A DNA stretch of 64,000 nt from Methyloligella solikamskensis (GTDB lineage: Bacteria > Pseudomonadota > Alphaproteobacteria > Rhizobiales > Methyloligellaceae): contig NZ_JBHTJO010000001.1 of the NCBI RefSeq assembly GCF_042676065.1, forward strand, positions 1,736,001-1,800,000, given 5' to 3'. The notes under the pieces are model-generated. The model searched no databases. It was not told where the DNA came from and saw only the letters and a program-made list of their open reading frames with translations. The number at the start of each line of letters is the position of its first letter. Within the stretch, counting starts at the first letter, position 1. Position numbers and translations under genes: made by a program. This document shows, piece by piece, positions 31,818 through 40,468 of the stretch.

Positions 31818-33743
31818 CTAGGGAGTAACCTTTCCACCGCCGAAAATGCCGGTGGCCTCGTAGCGATGGCCGGTAACGCCCCAGTTTCCGATGACGCCCG
31901 CGGCAGGGACGGCGCCATCGCTGACGAAGGATCCGCGGGCCGTGCCCACGGTGCCGCTGCCGGCGAGGATGCCGCCGAAATGATTGGGGCCCGGCACCGC
32001 TTTCAGGCTATTGCGCCCGGTGCCGAAAGTGCGGCCATCGAAGTCTGAGATGGTCAGCTGGCCGCGGCGCTTCGCGAAATTCCAATCCATATCGAGATCG
32101 CCGGTTGCGCTATACTTTTCGCCCCGATTGATCACGTTGCCGAAGGCCGTACCGTGATAGCTGGCCGAGCCCGTGACCGGCAGTTCGTCGACGGGGGTGA
32201 TGTCGCCGGCGATCCACCAGCCGTCGATGCGGGTGTTGGAGACCGAACCGGCGTCGCCGATATGCTCCGCCTGCACGCCCCAAGCGCCCCATTTGATAAA
32301 GTCGCACTGCTCGCAGATGGCCTCGGCGGGCAGGGGGGTATGACTGTTGGTGACCGCGGCGCTTTCGATCGTCCCAATGAGGCTCTGGCCGGTCACCTTG
32401 TGGCGGTTCTCCCGCCAATAGAGGGACGGGGGCCAGATGCGCAGCTTCAATTCATGATCCACGATCGAGAGTTCGCGCGCTGCCGTAGTGAATTCGGTGT
32501 CGCTCGCGTAGTCCGAGGTGGGGCCGAAGACGGCATTGTATTCCGTGTAGGACACATCGAGCAGGTCGGCGTCGTAGACATTGATTCCGGCGGAGACGGT
32601 GTTTCCCGCGGCATCCAGGATCAGGTGGACGTCCTCCGGAGACAGGCTCACGACCTTCTCGGTGCTGTGTGAGCTGCGTGGACCGAACCATGTTTGCCGG
32701 GTCGTCTCGGTTCGCGCGAAGCCCGATGCATAGCCCTGGAAGGTGCCGCCGACTTTCACCGGTCCCGACGGCGGATTGGTTCCGGGATCAGGTGGCAGAC
32801 CGCCAGAAGGCGGCAGCCCGTCAGTCGGCGGCTTCTCACCGATTGTGGGCGGACCACCGCCGGGCGGTGGGTTGCCGGGCGGGGGCGGATTGCCGGCGTT
32901 TTGCTGAGGCGGCTTCTCTTCTTGCTTCTGGATTTCCTGATTGATCAGCGTCGTGGTCGCGTCGGTGCTCAGAGTTTGAACCGAGACCCAGTCCGTGGAG
33001 GTGTTGCCGCTCGATTGCCGGCCGGTCGTGCCGCCCGTCGAGGCGTTGGCCGCGGAATTGGTCGTGTTGCCGCCTTGTCCGAGGGCATAGACGCGCCCGC
33101 GCCCCCGAAAGGCATGGGTGAAGATGTTTGTATCGTCCGGCCCAGTCCTTCGAACTTTCGGGCCACCCGAGGCATCGATGGTGTAGCCGGGCTGGAAGGC
33201 CCGATAGCTGCGTCCGTTGCTGCCGGTCAGGACGAGCTCGTTGCCGTAGAGGAAGGAGAAAATTCGTCGCCCGCCGCCGATATAGGCCTGGAACATGCCG
33301 CCCCGGATGGCGAGTGCGCCGGAGGGTGTCTTCACCGTGACGCTATCTGCGTTCTTTGAGATCTTGCCGCCCACGAAGCGAATGGCGCCCTTGGAGAAGG
33401 TGGCGACGATCTCGCCTTGCTTCTTGGACGGGTCGTAGACGAATTTGTCGATTACCAAATCCGAGCCGGCACCGACCGTGAAGGTGGAGCCGTCATTGAG
33501 CAGGACCTGCACCAGCCCTTCGTCCGAGGTGTTGATACGCTCATTGAAGAAGATCGATTTGCCGATGCTCAGCTGCTCGCGCTTGCCGCCGTTGAGCTGG
33601 CTGAAGGCGTCGGGGTTGACGGCGGCGGCGGTGCCGACTTGTTCTGCGAAGGCTGAGGTAGGGAAAACGATGGCGGCGCAAAGCGCGCTCGCAAGAAGAG
33701 GCCCAGCCCACGCAGTCCGCGTGGAATTCCGAAAACAACCCAT
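31818..33743 (-). CDS. FecR-domain secreted protein with C-terminal TbpB-like barrel domain, paralogue 1
   Basis: A 641-residue exported protein. It has a signal peptide (about 1-33, AFA|EQ), no lipobox, and a FecR domain at about 62-175 (GKSIFFNERINT, GSTFTVGAGSDLVIDKFVYDPS, TPSGALAIRGGMF). An NQEIQKQEE helix and a Pro/Gly-rich linker (about 278-330) follow. Then come a unique middle part with CEQCDFIKWG (Cys477, Cys480) and a C-terminal region (about 525-637) ending GVIGNWGVTGHRYEATGIFGG. The C-terminus resembles the small barrel domain of TbpB-type SLAM cargo. Paralogue of the next gene. Role unknown; a surface ligand-binding or adhesive protein is inferred. Confidence 0.8.
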   Translation of the reverse strand: MGCFRNSTRTAWAGPLLASALCAAIVFPTSAFAEQVGTAAAVNPDAFSQLNGGKREQLSIGKSIFFNERINTSDEGLVQVLLNDGSTFTVGAGSDLVIDKFVYDPSKKQGEIVATFSKGAIRFVGGKISKNADSVTVKTPSGALAIRGGMFQAYIGGGRRIFSFLYGNELVLTGSNGRSYRAFQPGYTIDASGGPKVRRTGPDDTNIFTHAFRGRGRVYALGQGGNTTNSAANASTGGTTGRQSSGNTSTDWVSVQTLSTDATTTLINQEIQKQEEKPPQQNAGNPPPPGNPPPGGGPPTIGEKPPTDGLPPSGGLPPDPGTNPPSGPVKVGGTFQGYASGFARTETTRQTWFGPRSSHSTEKVVSLSPEDVHLILDAAGNTVSAGINVYDADLLDVSYTEYNAVFGPTSDYASDTEFTTAARELSIVDHELKLRIWPPSLYWRENRHKVTGQSLIGTIESAAVTNSHTPLPAEAICEQCDFIKWGAWGVQAEHIGDAGSVSNTRIDGWWIAGDITPVDELPVTGSASYHGTAFGNVINRGEKYSATGDLDMDWNFAKRRGQLTISDFDGRTFGTGRNSLKAVPGPNHFGGILAGSGTVGTARGSFVSDGAVPAAGVIGNWGVTGHRYEATGIFGGGKVTP

Positions 33744-33830
33744 AATGATCCCCTCCCGTCCTCGGCCCGGGCATCAAAGAGCTGATATGGCCTCCGCAAG
33801 CTAGAGTAGCATATTTCTCGTGTGCGCTGC
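33744..33830 (-). promoter_or_regulatory. Duplicated leader upstream of FecR paralogue 1
   Basis: The leader shares TTTGATGCCC, GACGGGAGGGGATCAT next to the ATG, and a GCTAC-x-CT-x-x-CTTG block with 35667-35750. Each paralogue thus carries its own ribosome site and possibly its own promoter. The block may be a -10 region, but I cannot define it. Confidence 0.45.
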
Positions 33831-33899
33831 TGAAGAATGCAGGGGGAGTTTTCAAATGTGGGGATTGGGAGGGCCCGATCCGGCCGGGATTGACGCGGC

Positions 33900-35666
33900 C
33901 TATTGCGGGACCGGCCCAATGCCGGGCCCGGCAAAGATGCCGCCCGCTTGGTAGTTGTTAGTGTCTTTGATGGCCCAATTTCCGATCACCGCACCTGCCG
34001 GGCCGTTATGATTCACAAAAGCCCCGGATGCGAAACCACTCGGATTGCCTAGCTGGCCACGATTGCTCAGGGCACCGGTAAACAGGTTCTGGCTTCCGAC
34101 TTGGTCTAGCTCTCCACCGAAGTGACGACCATCGAAATACATATTCATGTCTCCGGATCGATCAGCAAAGTACCAGTCTAGCGTAAAGCTGCCCGTTTCG
34201 TGGGTGCTCCGAGTGACGTTCTGGCCGTTGCTTTCAAGAACACTGCCGAGCACGTCACCCGCGTAACGCGCGTTGGCATTTTGCGCCTCTAGATTATCGA
34301 TTTGAACGGGCGAAGTCAGCTTGTTGGACGCGACCCAGTATGTTGGGGCAGTCGTCGCCATGTAGTCGCTATACCCTCCTTGCCCTGAGCCAAATCCCAT
34401 CGCTCCAGTTACAGCCCCCCATTTCATGAAGCTACATTGCTGACAGAAGCCTTCAGGCCCGCTTTCCCTAAAATTTGTTGCAGCGAAACTGTTTGGATAG
34501 GGCAGATAATCTGAATCGTAGACGGTCAGCGTCGGGGTGAAGTTGACGCCGTTGTCACTGGCGAAGCTGAAATCATACTTTGTAACCACGGGATCCCGGT
34601 AAGGTGCATCGTGCAGGATCATGCGCGATGTGGCGGAGCCATCACTGTATTGGACGAGATTGAAGTTGAAACCGCCATCCTCAGGACTGCCCACTGAGTT
34701 GATAAATCCCGCGGGCGTATCCGAATAAATTGTTCCGCCTGCGAAGCCCGTATACACAGCGGTTTTAGTCGGCTCGGTCGGCTCCGGAGTGGGATTCGGG
34801 TTCGGGTTCGGCTTCGGATTGGCTGTGTTTTCCTGATTCTGAATCTGCTGATTGATGATCGTCGTTGTCGCATCGGTGATGATTGTCTCAATGCTCTCAA
34901 ACGGATCGATAGAGTTGTCGCGGGTCTGCTGGTTCTGGCTGTTGCCGGAATTGCCACCGGTGCCGTCACCACCTGTTCCATTGCCGCCGCCCGTGCCGCC
35001 GGCGACGGCCCGGCCGCTGCCGCGCAAGGAGTCCATGATCATGTTGGTGTCGGCGGCCGTCGTGGGCCGAACCCGCGGCGTTCCACCGGTGAGGTCGAGG
35101 GTGTAGCCCGGCTGGAAGACTCGATAGGTCTGTCCATTGGAACCGGTCAGGACGAGCTGATCACCGTAGAGGAACGAGAAGATCGCACCCTGGCTGTTAA
35201 TGGAGCCCTGGAACATGCCGCCGCGGATGGCCAGCGCGCCCGACGGCGTCTTCACGGTGACGCTGTCGGGGCTCTTGGAGATCTTACCGCCGACGAAGCG
35301 AACCACGCCCTTGGAGAAGGAGGCGGCGATCTCGCCTTCGTTCTTGGACGGATCGTAGACGAACTTGTCGATCACCAGATCGGAGCCGGGACCTACGGTG
35401 AAGGTGGAGCCATCGACCAGCAGCACCTGCACCAGGCCTTCGCCATTGGTGTTGATGCGCTCGTTATAGAAGATGGATTTGCCGATCTTGATCTGCTTGC
35501 CGCCAGAGAATGCATCGGGCTTTACGGCGGCGGCGACGCCGACCTTGTTGGCGGAGGCGTCGGAGGGCAGGGCGAGGCTGGCGCCCAGCGCCAGACTGCC
35601 GAAAAGGGCGAGCGCGGCGAAAGGCGCTTTCCACGCGTTGCGCGCGGCTTTAGCAGTCCGACCCAT
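33900..35666 (-). CDS. FecR-domain secreted protein with C-terminal TbpB-like barrel domain, paralogue 2
   Basis: A 588-residue paralogue of the preceding protein. Signal peptide at about 1-39 (SDASAN|K), FecR domain at about 63-175 with GKSIFYNERINT and GPGSDLVIDKFVYDPS nearly identical to paralogue 1. A Gly/Asn-rich linker and a PNPNPTPEPTEP stretch (about 221-300) follow, then a divergent middle with CQQCSFMKWG (Cys408, Cys411) and a C-terminal part ending AVIGNWAIKDTNNYQAGGIFAG. I start at the ATG at 35666 (GGGAGGGGATCATC before it). The second half is visibly lower in GC than the FecR half. It lies 113 bases after the TPR-barrel gene. Confidence 0.8.
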   Translation of the reverse strand: MGRTAKAARNAWKAPFAALALFGSLALGASLALPSDASANKVGVAAAVKPDAFSGGKQIKIGKSIFYNERINTNGEGLVQVLLVDGSTFTVGPGSDLVIDKFVYDPSKNEGEIAASFSKGVVRFVGGKISKSPDSVTVKTPSGALAIRGGMFQGSINSQGAIFSFLYGDQLVLTGSNGQTYRVFQPGYTLDLTGGTPRVRPTTAADTNMIMDSLRGSGRAVAGGTGGGNGTGGDGTGGNSGNSQNQQTRDNSIDPFESIETIITDATTTIINQQIQNQENTANPKPNPNPNPTPEPTEPTKTAVYTGFAGGTIYSDTPAGFINSVGSPEDGGFNFNLVQYSDGSATSRMILHDAPYRDPVVTKYDFSFASDNGVNFTPTLTVYDSDYLPYPNSFAATNFRESGPEGFCQQCSFMKWGAVTGAMGFGSGQGGYSDYMATTAPTYWVASNKLTSPVQIDNLEAQNANARYAGDVLGSVLESNGQNVTRSTHETGSFTLDWYFADRSGDMNMYFDGRHFGGELDQVGSQNLFTGALSNRGQLGNPSGFASGAFVNHNGPAGAVIGNWAIKDTNNYQAGGIFAGPGIGPVPQ

Positions 35667-35750
35667 GATGATCCCCTCCCGTCCTTGGCTGGGCATCAAA
35701 TAGGGGCCGCGGCGGCCCTCTACAAGGCAGGGTAGCACAGGGGCGGTGCT
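35667..35750 (-). promoter_or_regulatory. Duplicated leader upstream of FecR paralogue 2
   Basis: Homologous to 33744-33830: TTTGATGCCC, then AAGGACGGGAGGGGATCATC before the ATG, with the GCTACCCTGCCTTG block further upstream. It shows that the duplication included the leader. Confidence 0.45.
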
Positions 35751-35779
35751 TTTACCTCTGGGTATTGCCAAGGCGGACC

Positions 35780-37159
35780 TCAAAACGTCTTTTGAATACC
35801 GAAGATTAGGCTGAGATCGTCGAAATCCCGGATGTCGTAGTTCGACGATTGATCGCGGTATTCGACCTGGGGAATCAGCGCCCAGGTCTCCGCCACCGGA
35901 AGGATCATGGCTGTCCGGCCCCAGAAGGTGGTGTCTTCCTCACTCGCCGTGGGATCGATGGTCGGATCGGGCGAATCGTAGTCGCGGCGGATCACGCCCG
36001 CGCCCACCTGCCAGGTCCAGGGATAGCGGCCGGTCCAAAGCGGATTGGCGAAGGTCCAGGCCACGCCGCCGGAGAGCGCGATCTCCCAGTTGGAATAGAA
36101 ATCCGCCGTCACGTCCTCGCGCTGGGCATAGCCTTGGGTGGTCAGCACGACCCCCGGGGCCGTGATGTAGGAATAGGTCAAGCCGAAGCGGGTCTGAGGG
36201 CCGTCGCGCAGGCTCGCCGTGGGCAGCTCCGCGGTGTCGTTGAACTCGCGCACGCGGGTCTCGAGGCGCGCATCCAGGAAGGCCCGATCCGCCGCGAAAC
36301 TCGTGAGGCGAAGGCCGGCGCCCGGCGCGCTGAAATAGTAGTCGTTCCCCAGATAGGCCAGGTCGCCGATGGCGTAGACATAGCCGCGGCTCTTGGGCAT
36401 GCCCCAGCGCTTGAGATTGTAGCTCGGGCCCAGGGTGGCCTCGAAGAAGTTCAGGTTGATGTCCTGAAGCACGTCGTCGAAGTACCACGAGTTGTAGGTC
36501 GTGAAGTCGAATTCGATGGTGTCGCCCTGACGCTCCCGGTCGTGGGAGTAGTGCAGGTTGCCGATGGTCAGGTTGCTCCAGCCAGAACGGCCCACGGCCT
36601 GGTCGTCGAGGGTGAAGTCGATGCCGTTCAGGGTCACCGTGTTGTTGGCAGGACCTGTGTTGGCATTACTCTCCCAACGGATGCCGGTGTAGATCGAGCC
36701 GGAGAAGGGCTCGGGCTCTGCCGTCACATCCAGCTGCTCGATATAGATCTGGACCTGCTGGGCGATCTCCGGCGGCGTTGCCGGGTTCACCTTGGCCTGC
36801 TGCAGATAGTTGCGGGAGACTTCGTAGGCGCCGAGCTTGTAGTAGAGGATGCCGAGCTCGAGCTGAATCTGGGGCGTGTTGGGCTGATAGATCAGCATGC
36901 GCTCCAGGGTGGAGACGGCGCCTTCCAGGTCGCCGACCATTTTGGAGAGCTTCACATACTCGAAAGCCAGGTCGAGATCGTTGGGCCGCGCCATCATCTC
37001 GACGAGCATGGCCTGGCGGCGCTGTTCGATCTGTGCGGGGGTGAGGGGTTCGCCTTTGGCCACAGTGGAAGAGGCGGCGAGCGCGGGAACGCTGCCACTC
37101 ATCACAATGCAGAAGGCAGCCATAATGGCTGCCAGATAGCGATACCCAGCCCTCATCAC
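35780..37159 (-). CDS. TPR plus beta-barrel outer-membrane protein, SLAM/DUF560-like
   Basis: A 459-residue outer-membrane protein. It has a signal peptide (about 1-29), a TPR-type helical region (about 60-145, DLAFEYVKLSKMVGDLEGAVSTLERML and QLELGILYYKLGAYEVSRNYLQQAK), and a 300-residue C-terminal part of alternating aromatic/polar strands starting near SGSIYTGIRWESNANTGP. It ends in Phe (IFGIQKTF), as expected of a BAM-inserted barrel. N-terminal TPR plus a barrel of this size is the SLAM (type XI secretion) layout. Adjacent exported paralogues would be the cargo. An ordinary TPR-linked porin is the alternative. Confidence 0.75.
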   Translation of the reverse strand: MMRAGYRYLAAIMAAFCIVMSGSVPALAASSTVAKGEPLTPAQIEQRRQAMLVEMMARPNDLDLAFEYVKLSKMVGDLEGAVSTLERMLIYQPNTPQIQLELGILYYKLGAYEVSRNYLQQAKVNPATPPEIAQQVQIYIEQLDVTAEPEPFSGSIYTGIRWESNANTGPANNTVTLNGIDFTLDDQAVGRSGWSNLTIGNLHYSHDRERQGDTIEFDFTTYNSWYFDDVLQDINLNFFEATLGPSYNLKRWGMPKSRGYVYAIGDLAYLGNDYYFSAPGAGLRLTSFAADRAFLDARLETRVREFNDTAELPTASLRDGPQTRFGLTYSYITAPGVVLTTQGYAQREDVTADFYSNWEIALSGGVAWTFANPLWTGRYPWTWQVGAGVIRRDYDSPDPTIDPTASEEDTTFWGRTAMILPVAETWALIPQVEYRDQSSNYDIRDFDDLSLIFGIQKTF

Positions 37160-37346
37160 TCAATCTACCAGCCCTGTTCGATCCGCCAAAAATACCGGAG
37201 GCCCCGGATGGCAGCAAGGTGAGGTAGCAGCTCAAAGGCGCTGTTTCTGCCAGTTGTGGCCGCAAGATCACGGAATTTGTGCAGATTCGGGACGCCGGGG
37301 CGGATGCGGATTGGTTAACGGGGTTTAAGTCTTTTTTTAATTGTCT

Positions 37347-37371
37347 GGAGCGATTGATGGACCATCGCTCC
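37347..37371. repeat. Perfect 8-bp inverted repeat in the divergent promoter gap
   Basis: GGAGCGAT (37347-37354) and ATCGCTCC (37364-37371) surround a nine-base spacer. It sits between the divergent TPR-barrel and RlpA genes, in the 282-base gap 37160-37441. No T run follows on either strand, so an operator is more likely than a terminator. Confidence 0.5.
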
Positions 37372-37441
37372 GGGGAGGGACCGTAAGGACCCCGGGGCTG
37401 CTTTGACGCGTCAATCAGTTCTTGCGTAGACGGGGTCCAAA

Positions 37442-38467
37442 TTGAAACGGGTGGGGTTGCCCAATAGAGCGCCGCGCGTGGCCGGCGCGGTGCGCGCCAT
37501 GTCCTATCCTGAGGCGGCGCAGCTTCTGCTTGCATTTCTGGCGGTCATCGGCCTCGCGGTCATGCTGAATGGCTGCGGGGAGAGCGGCAACGGCGAAAAG
37601 CTGGGGCCGCGGGTGATTCCGCTCGGCCAGCCCGTGCCGAAGGGCGGGGGACGCCGGGTCGTCGGCAAGCCTTACAAGGTGGCCGGCCGATGGTATGAGC
37701 CGAAAGAGGTCAACCACTACACGGAAGTCGGCACGGCCTCTTGGTACGGCGAACTCTTCCATGGCAGGCGCACGGCGAACGGCGAGATCTACGATATGAA
37801 CCGGCTTTCGGCGGCCCATCGGACTTTGCCGCTGCCGGCGCTCGTGCGCGTCACCAACCTTTCCAACCGCCGGACCATCGTGGTGCGCGTGAACGATCGC
37901 GGGCCGTTCTCCAATAACCGGATCATCGATCTTTCCAGCCGGGCGGCCCATGCGCTCGGCTATCGGAAGGAGGGCGTCGCCAAGGTCCAGGTGACCTATA
38001 TGGGACCGGCGCCGATCAACGGCGACGACAGCTTTGAGCGGCAGTTCCTGGCCCAGCAGCGCTGGACCCATTACGCCTCCAACGAAGATGGGCCGCGGAT
38101 GGATATTCCAAAGCCCATGGCGCTCGGCAGCCTGCCGAAACCGCCGACACCCACCCAGAAACCGGCCCCGGCGCCGAGTCCGCAGCTCGTTTCGGCTCCG
38201 GCCCAATCCGCGCCATCGCCGCAAACCGTCTCGTCTGGCAGCGGGTACGCCATCCAGGCGGGCTCGTTCTCAGTTGAGGAGAATGCCATGCAGGCTCATC
38301 AGACCCTGGGCGGTATCGGCAGGGTCGACGTGGCCCCGGTGACCGTGAACGGCACAGTCTATTACCGGGTGCAGGTGGGACCGTTCGGTGACCGGATTTC
38401 AGCGGAAACGGCGCGGGCGAAGGTGGCGGCGGCGGGCTATTCCGGCGCGCGGGTCGTCAACCCTTGA
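37442..38467 (+). CDS. rlpA: Septal ring lytic transglycosylase RlpA family lipoprotein with SPOR domain
   Basis: A 341-residue lipoprotein. With the TTG start at 37442 the signal peptide has a basic n-region and ends at lipobox LNGC (Cys45). The alternative start is ATG at 37499. The double-psi beta-barrel (about 97-160; GTASWYGELFHGRRTANGE, RVNDRGPF with catalytic-type Asp) is followed by a Pro/Ala-rich linker and a C-terminal SPOR domain (YAIQAGSFSVEENA, YRVQVGPFGD) that binds denuded septal glycan. RlpA cuts glycan strands lacking stem peptides. It is followed by the D,D-carboxypeptidase gene. Confidence 0.92.
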   Translation: MKRVGLPNRAPRVAGAVRAMSYPEAAQLLLAFLAVIGLAVMLNGCGESGNGEKLGPRVIPLGQPVPKGGGRRVVGKPYKVAGRWYEPKEVNHYTEVGTASWYGELFHGRRTANGEIYDMNRLSAAHRTLPLPALVRVTNLSNRRTIVVRVNDRGPFSNNRIIDLSSRAAHALGYRKEGVAKVQVTYMGPAPINGDDSFERQFLAQQRWTHYASNEDGPRMDIPKPMALGSLPKPPTPTQKPAPAPSPQLVSAPAQSAPSPQTVSSGSGYAIQAGSFSVEENAMQAHQTLGGIGRVDVAPVTVNGTVYYRVQVGPFGDRISAETARAKVAAAGYSGARVVNP

Positions 38468-38602
38468 AGGCGGCTTGTGGGTAACGCCCGACCGCAGTCC
38501 GATTGATTTTCGAGCGAGCCCACTCGATAGTAGGGTTAAGGACGCGCGCAAAGGGCGTTTCCCTGCATTCCATCACAATCAAGCTTGCCGTATCCCAACC
38601 CA

Positions 38603-39805
38603 ATGTCACCAGTCTCGGGCTTTCGTAAGGTTTTTCAATCTGTTGCCGTGGCTGGTGCGGTGGCAGCAGTGGCGGCATATTTCGCGCTGACGGGGCTTGG
38701 CCTGGCCGCGTCGGCGGCCGAGTTCGCCACGGATGCGAAACACGCGATGTTGGTGGAGGCCGATACGGGGATCGTGCTGTTCGAGAAGGACGCCGACACC
38801 AAGATGAAGCCCGCCAGCATGAGCAAGCTGATGACGCTTGCGGTGGTCTTCCGGGAGCTGAAGGCCGGCCGCATCAAGCTCGACCAGGAGTTCAAGGTCA
38901 GCGAGCATGCCTGGCGGACGGGCGGGGCACCGTCGGGCACCTCGGCCATGTTCGCACCGATTCACTCCAACGTGACTGTCGACCAACTGATCAAGGGCAT
39001 CACCGTGCAGTCGGGCAACGATGCGTGCCTGATCCTGGCGGAGGGAATCGCCGGGTCGGAGGAAAAGTTCGTCGCGATGATGAACGAGTACGCGAAGGAG
39101 ATCGGTCTCACCAATTCGCATTTCGAAAACACCACCGGGCTGCCGGCGGAAGGCCATGTGATGACGGCCCGGGATATCGCGACGCTCGCGGAATATCTGC
39201 GGACGAAATATCCTGAGTATTATCATTACTTTAGCGAGCCGACCTTCGAGTACACCCGCTACACCTTCCGCAACCGCAATCCGCTGCTGGACGAGGGCCT
39301 CGGGGTCGACGGGCTGAAGACCGGCTACACCAGAGACGCGGGCTACGGGATAGTGGCGAGCGCCGACCGGAAGGGCCGGCGCATCAACGTCGTGGTGGCG
39401 GGGCTCGCTTCCAAGAACGACCGGGAGGCGGAGGCCAAGAAGTTGCTCCAATGGGCCTACAAGCATTTCAAACGCTACCGTCTCTTCGACGAGGGCGAGA
39501 AGGTGAGCCGGGCGCTGGTCTGGGGCGGCGAAAAGCACTACGTCCCGCTGGTGGGCAAGGGCGATATCGATGTGCTCCTGCCGATCTCCAACGATCCGCA
39601 GGTGACCGCCAGCATCGCCTATCAGGGGCCTGTGAAGGCGCCGGTAAAGAAGGGCGATCACCTGGGCTATCTGCGGGTGGAAGGGGTGGAGCTGAAAACG
39701 AAGAACGAGATCCCGCTCTATGCGGGGGAGGATATCGCGCCGTCGGGCTTCGCCTGGCGGGGGCTCGATTCTCTGTTCGTGCTCGCCTTCGGCTGGGCCC
39801 TTTAG
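38603..39805 (+). CDS. D-alanyl-D-alanine carboxypeptidase (PBP5/6, DacC/DacF-like)
   Basis: A 400-residue low-molecular-weight penicillin-binding protein that trims the terminal D-Ala from peptidoglycan stem peptides in the periplasm. The motifs are SMSK with the nucleophile Ser72 and Lys75, the SGN triad (VQSGNDAC) and KTG (LKTGYT). A signal sequence covers about 1-39. The C-terminal beta-rich domain and a final amphipathic helix (about 385-400) fit PBP5. I start at the ATG at 38603; a TTG at 38585 is the alternative. The gene lies 18 bases before tmk. Confidence 0.93.
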   Translation: MSPVSGFRKVFQSVAVAGAVAAVAAYFALTGLGLAASAAEFATDAKHAMLVEADTGIVLFEKDADTKMKPASMSKLMTLAVVFRELKAGRIKLDQEFKVSEHAWRTGGAPSGTSAMFAPIHSNVTVDQLIKGITVQSGNDACLILAEGIAGSEEKFVAMMNEYAKEIGLTNSHFENTTGLPAEGHVMTARDIATLAEYLRTKYPEYYHYFSEPTFEYTRYTFRNRNPLLDEGLGVDGLKTGYTRDAGYGIVASADRKGRRINVVVAGLASKNDREAEAKKLLQWAYKHFKRYRLFDEGEKVSRALVWGGEKHYVPLVGKGDIDVLLPISNDPQVTASIAYQGPVKAPVKKGDHLGYLRVEGVELKTKNEIPLYAGEDIAPSGFAWRGLDSLFVLAFGWAL

Positions 39806-39823
39806 AGGTTTAGAGGTTTCCCG

Positions 39824-40468
39824 ATGCGGTTCGATAACGGACGGCTGATCACGCTGGAAGGCGGTGAGGGCTCGGGCAAGTCCACCCAGGCCGAGATCCT
39901 GGCCATGCGGCTGGCGCGTGCCGGCCGCCGCGTGGTGGCGACACGGGAGCCAGGCGGCTCACCGGGGGCGGAAGCGATCCGGGAAGCCATTCTGTCCGGC
40001 AAGGTCTCCAAATACGGTCCCTTCGCCGAGGCGCTGCTCTTCGCCGTCGCCCGCAAGGATCACATCGACTGTCAGATCGGCGCGGCCGTCACGGACGGCA
40101 AATGGGTGGTCTGCGACCGCTTCGTCGATTCCACTCGCGCCTATCAGGGCGCCATGGAAGGCCTGCCGCGCTCTATTCTTGAGTCTTTGGAGCGGCTTAC
40201 GGTGGGCGACTTCATGCCCGATCTCACCCTGATCCTCGATATCGATCCGGAAGCCGGCATGGCGCGCGCCAATGCCAGGCGTGAGGAGGGGGAAGAGGTG
40301 GACCGGTTCGAACAGGAGGAGTTGCTGCTGCACGACCGGGTGCGCCAGGGGTTCCTCGATATTGCCGAGGAAGAGCCGGAGCGCTGCGTGGTGATCGACG
40401 CCAATCAGCCCGAAGAGATCGTCGCCGAAGATATCTGGGAAGCCGTGACGGAACGGCTCGGCGCCTGA
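39824..40468 (+). CDS. tmk: Thymidylate kinase
   Basis: Phosphorylates dTMP to dTDP. The 214-residue protein has the P-loop GGEGSGKST, the DR-x motif CDRFVDSTRAYQGA and a LID region (ARREEGEEVDRFEQ) with an Asp/Glu-rich insertion. The length is normal. It starts 18 bases after the carboxypeptidase gene, and its stop overlaps the holB start (TGATG). This coupling with holB is widely conserved. Confidence 0.97.
   Translation: MRFDNGRLITLEGGEGSGKSTQAEILAMRLARAGRRVVATREPGGSPGAEAIREAILSGKVSKYGPFAEALLFAVARKDHIDCQIGAAVTDGKWVVCDRFVDSTRAYQGAMEGLPRSILESLERLTVGDFMPDLTLILDIDPEAGMARANARREEGEEVDRFEQEELLLHDRVRQGFLDIAEEEPERCVVIDANQPEEIVAEDIWEAVTERLGA

Noticed and set aside
37315..37340. TTAA repeats resembling CtrA sites
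   Set aside because: TTAA occurs at 37315-37318, 37325-37328 and 37337-37340, but the spacings are six and eight bases, not the seven of the CtrA consensus. Only worth a second look if CtrA data exist.
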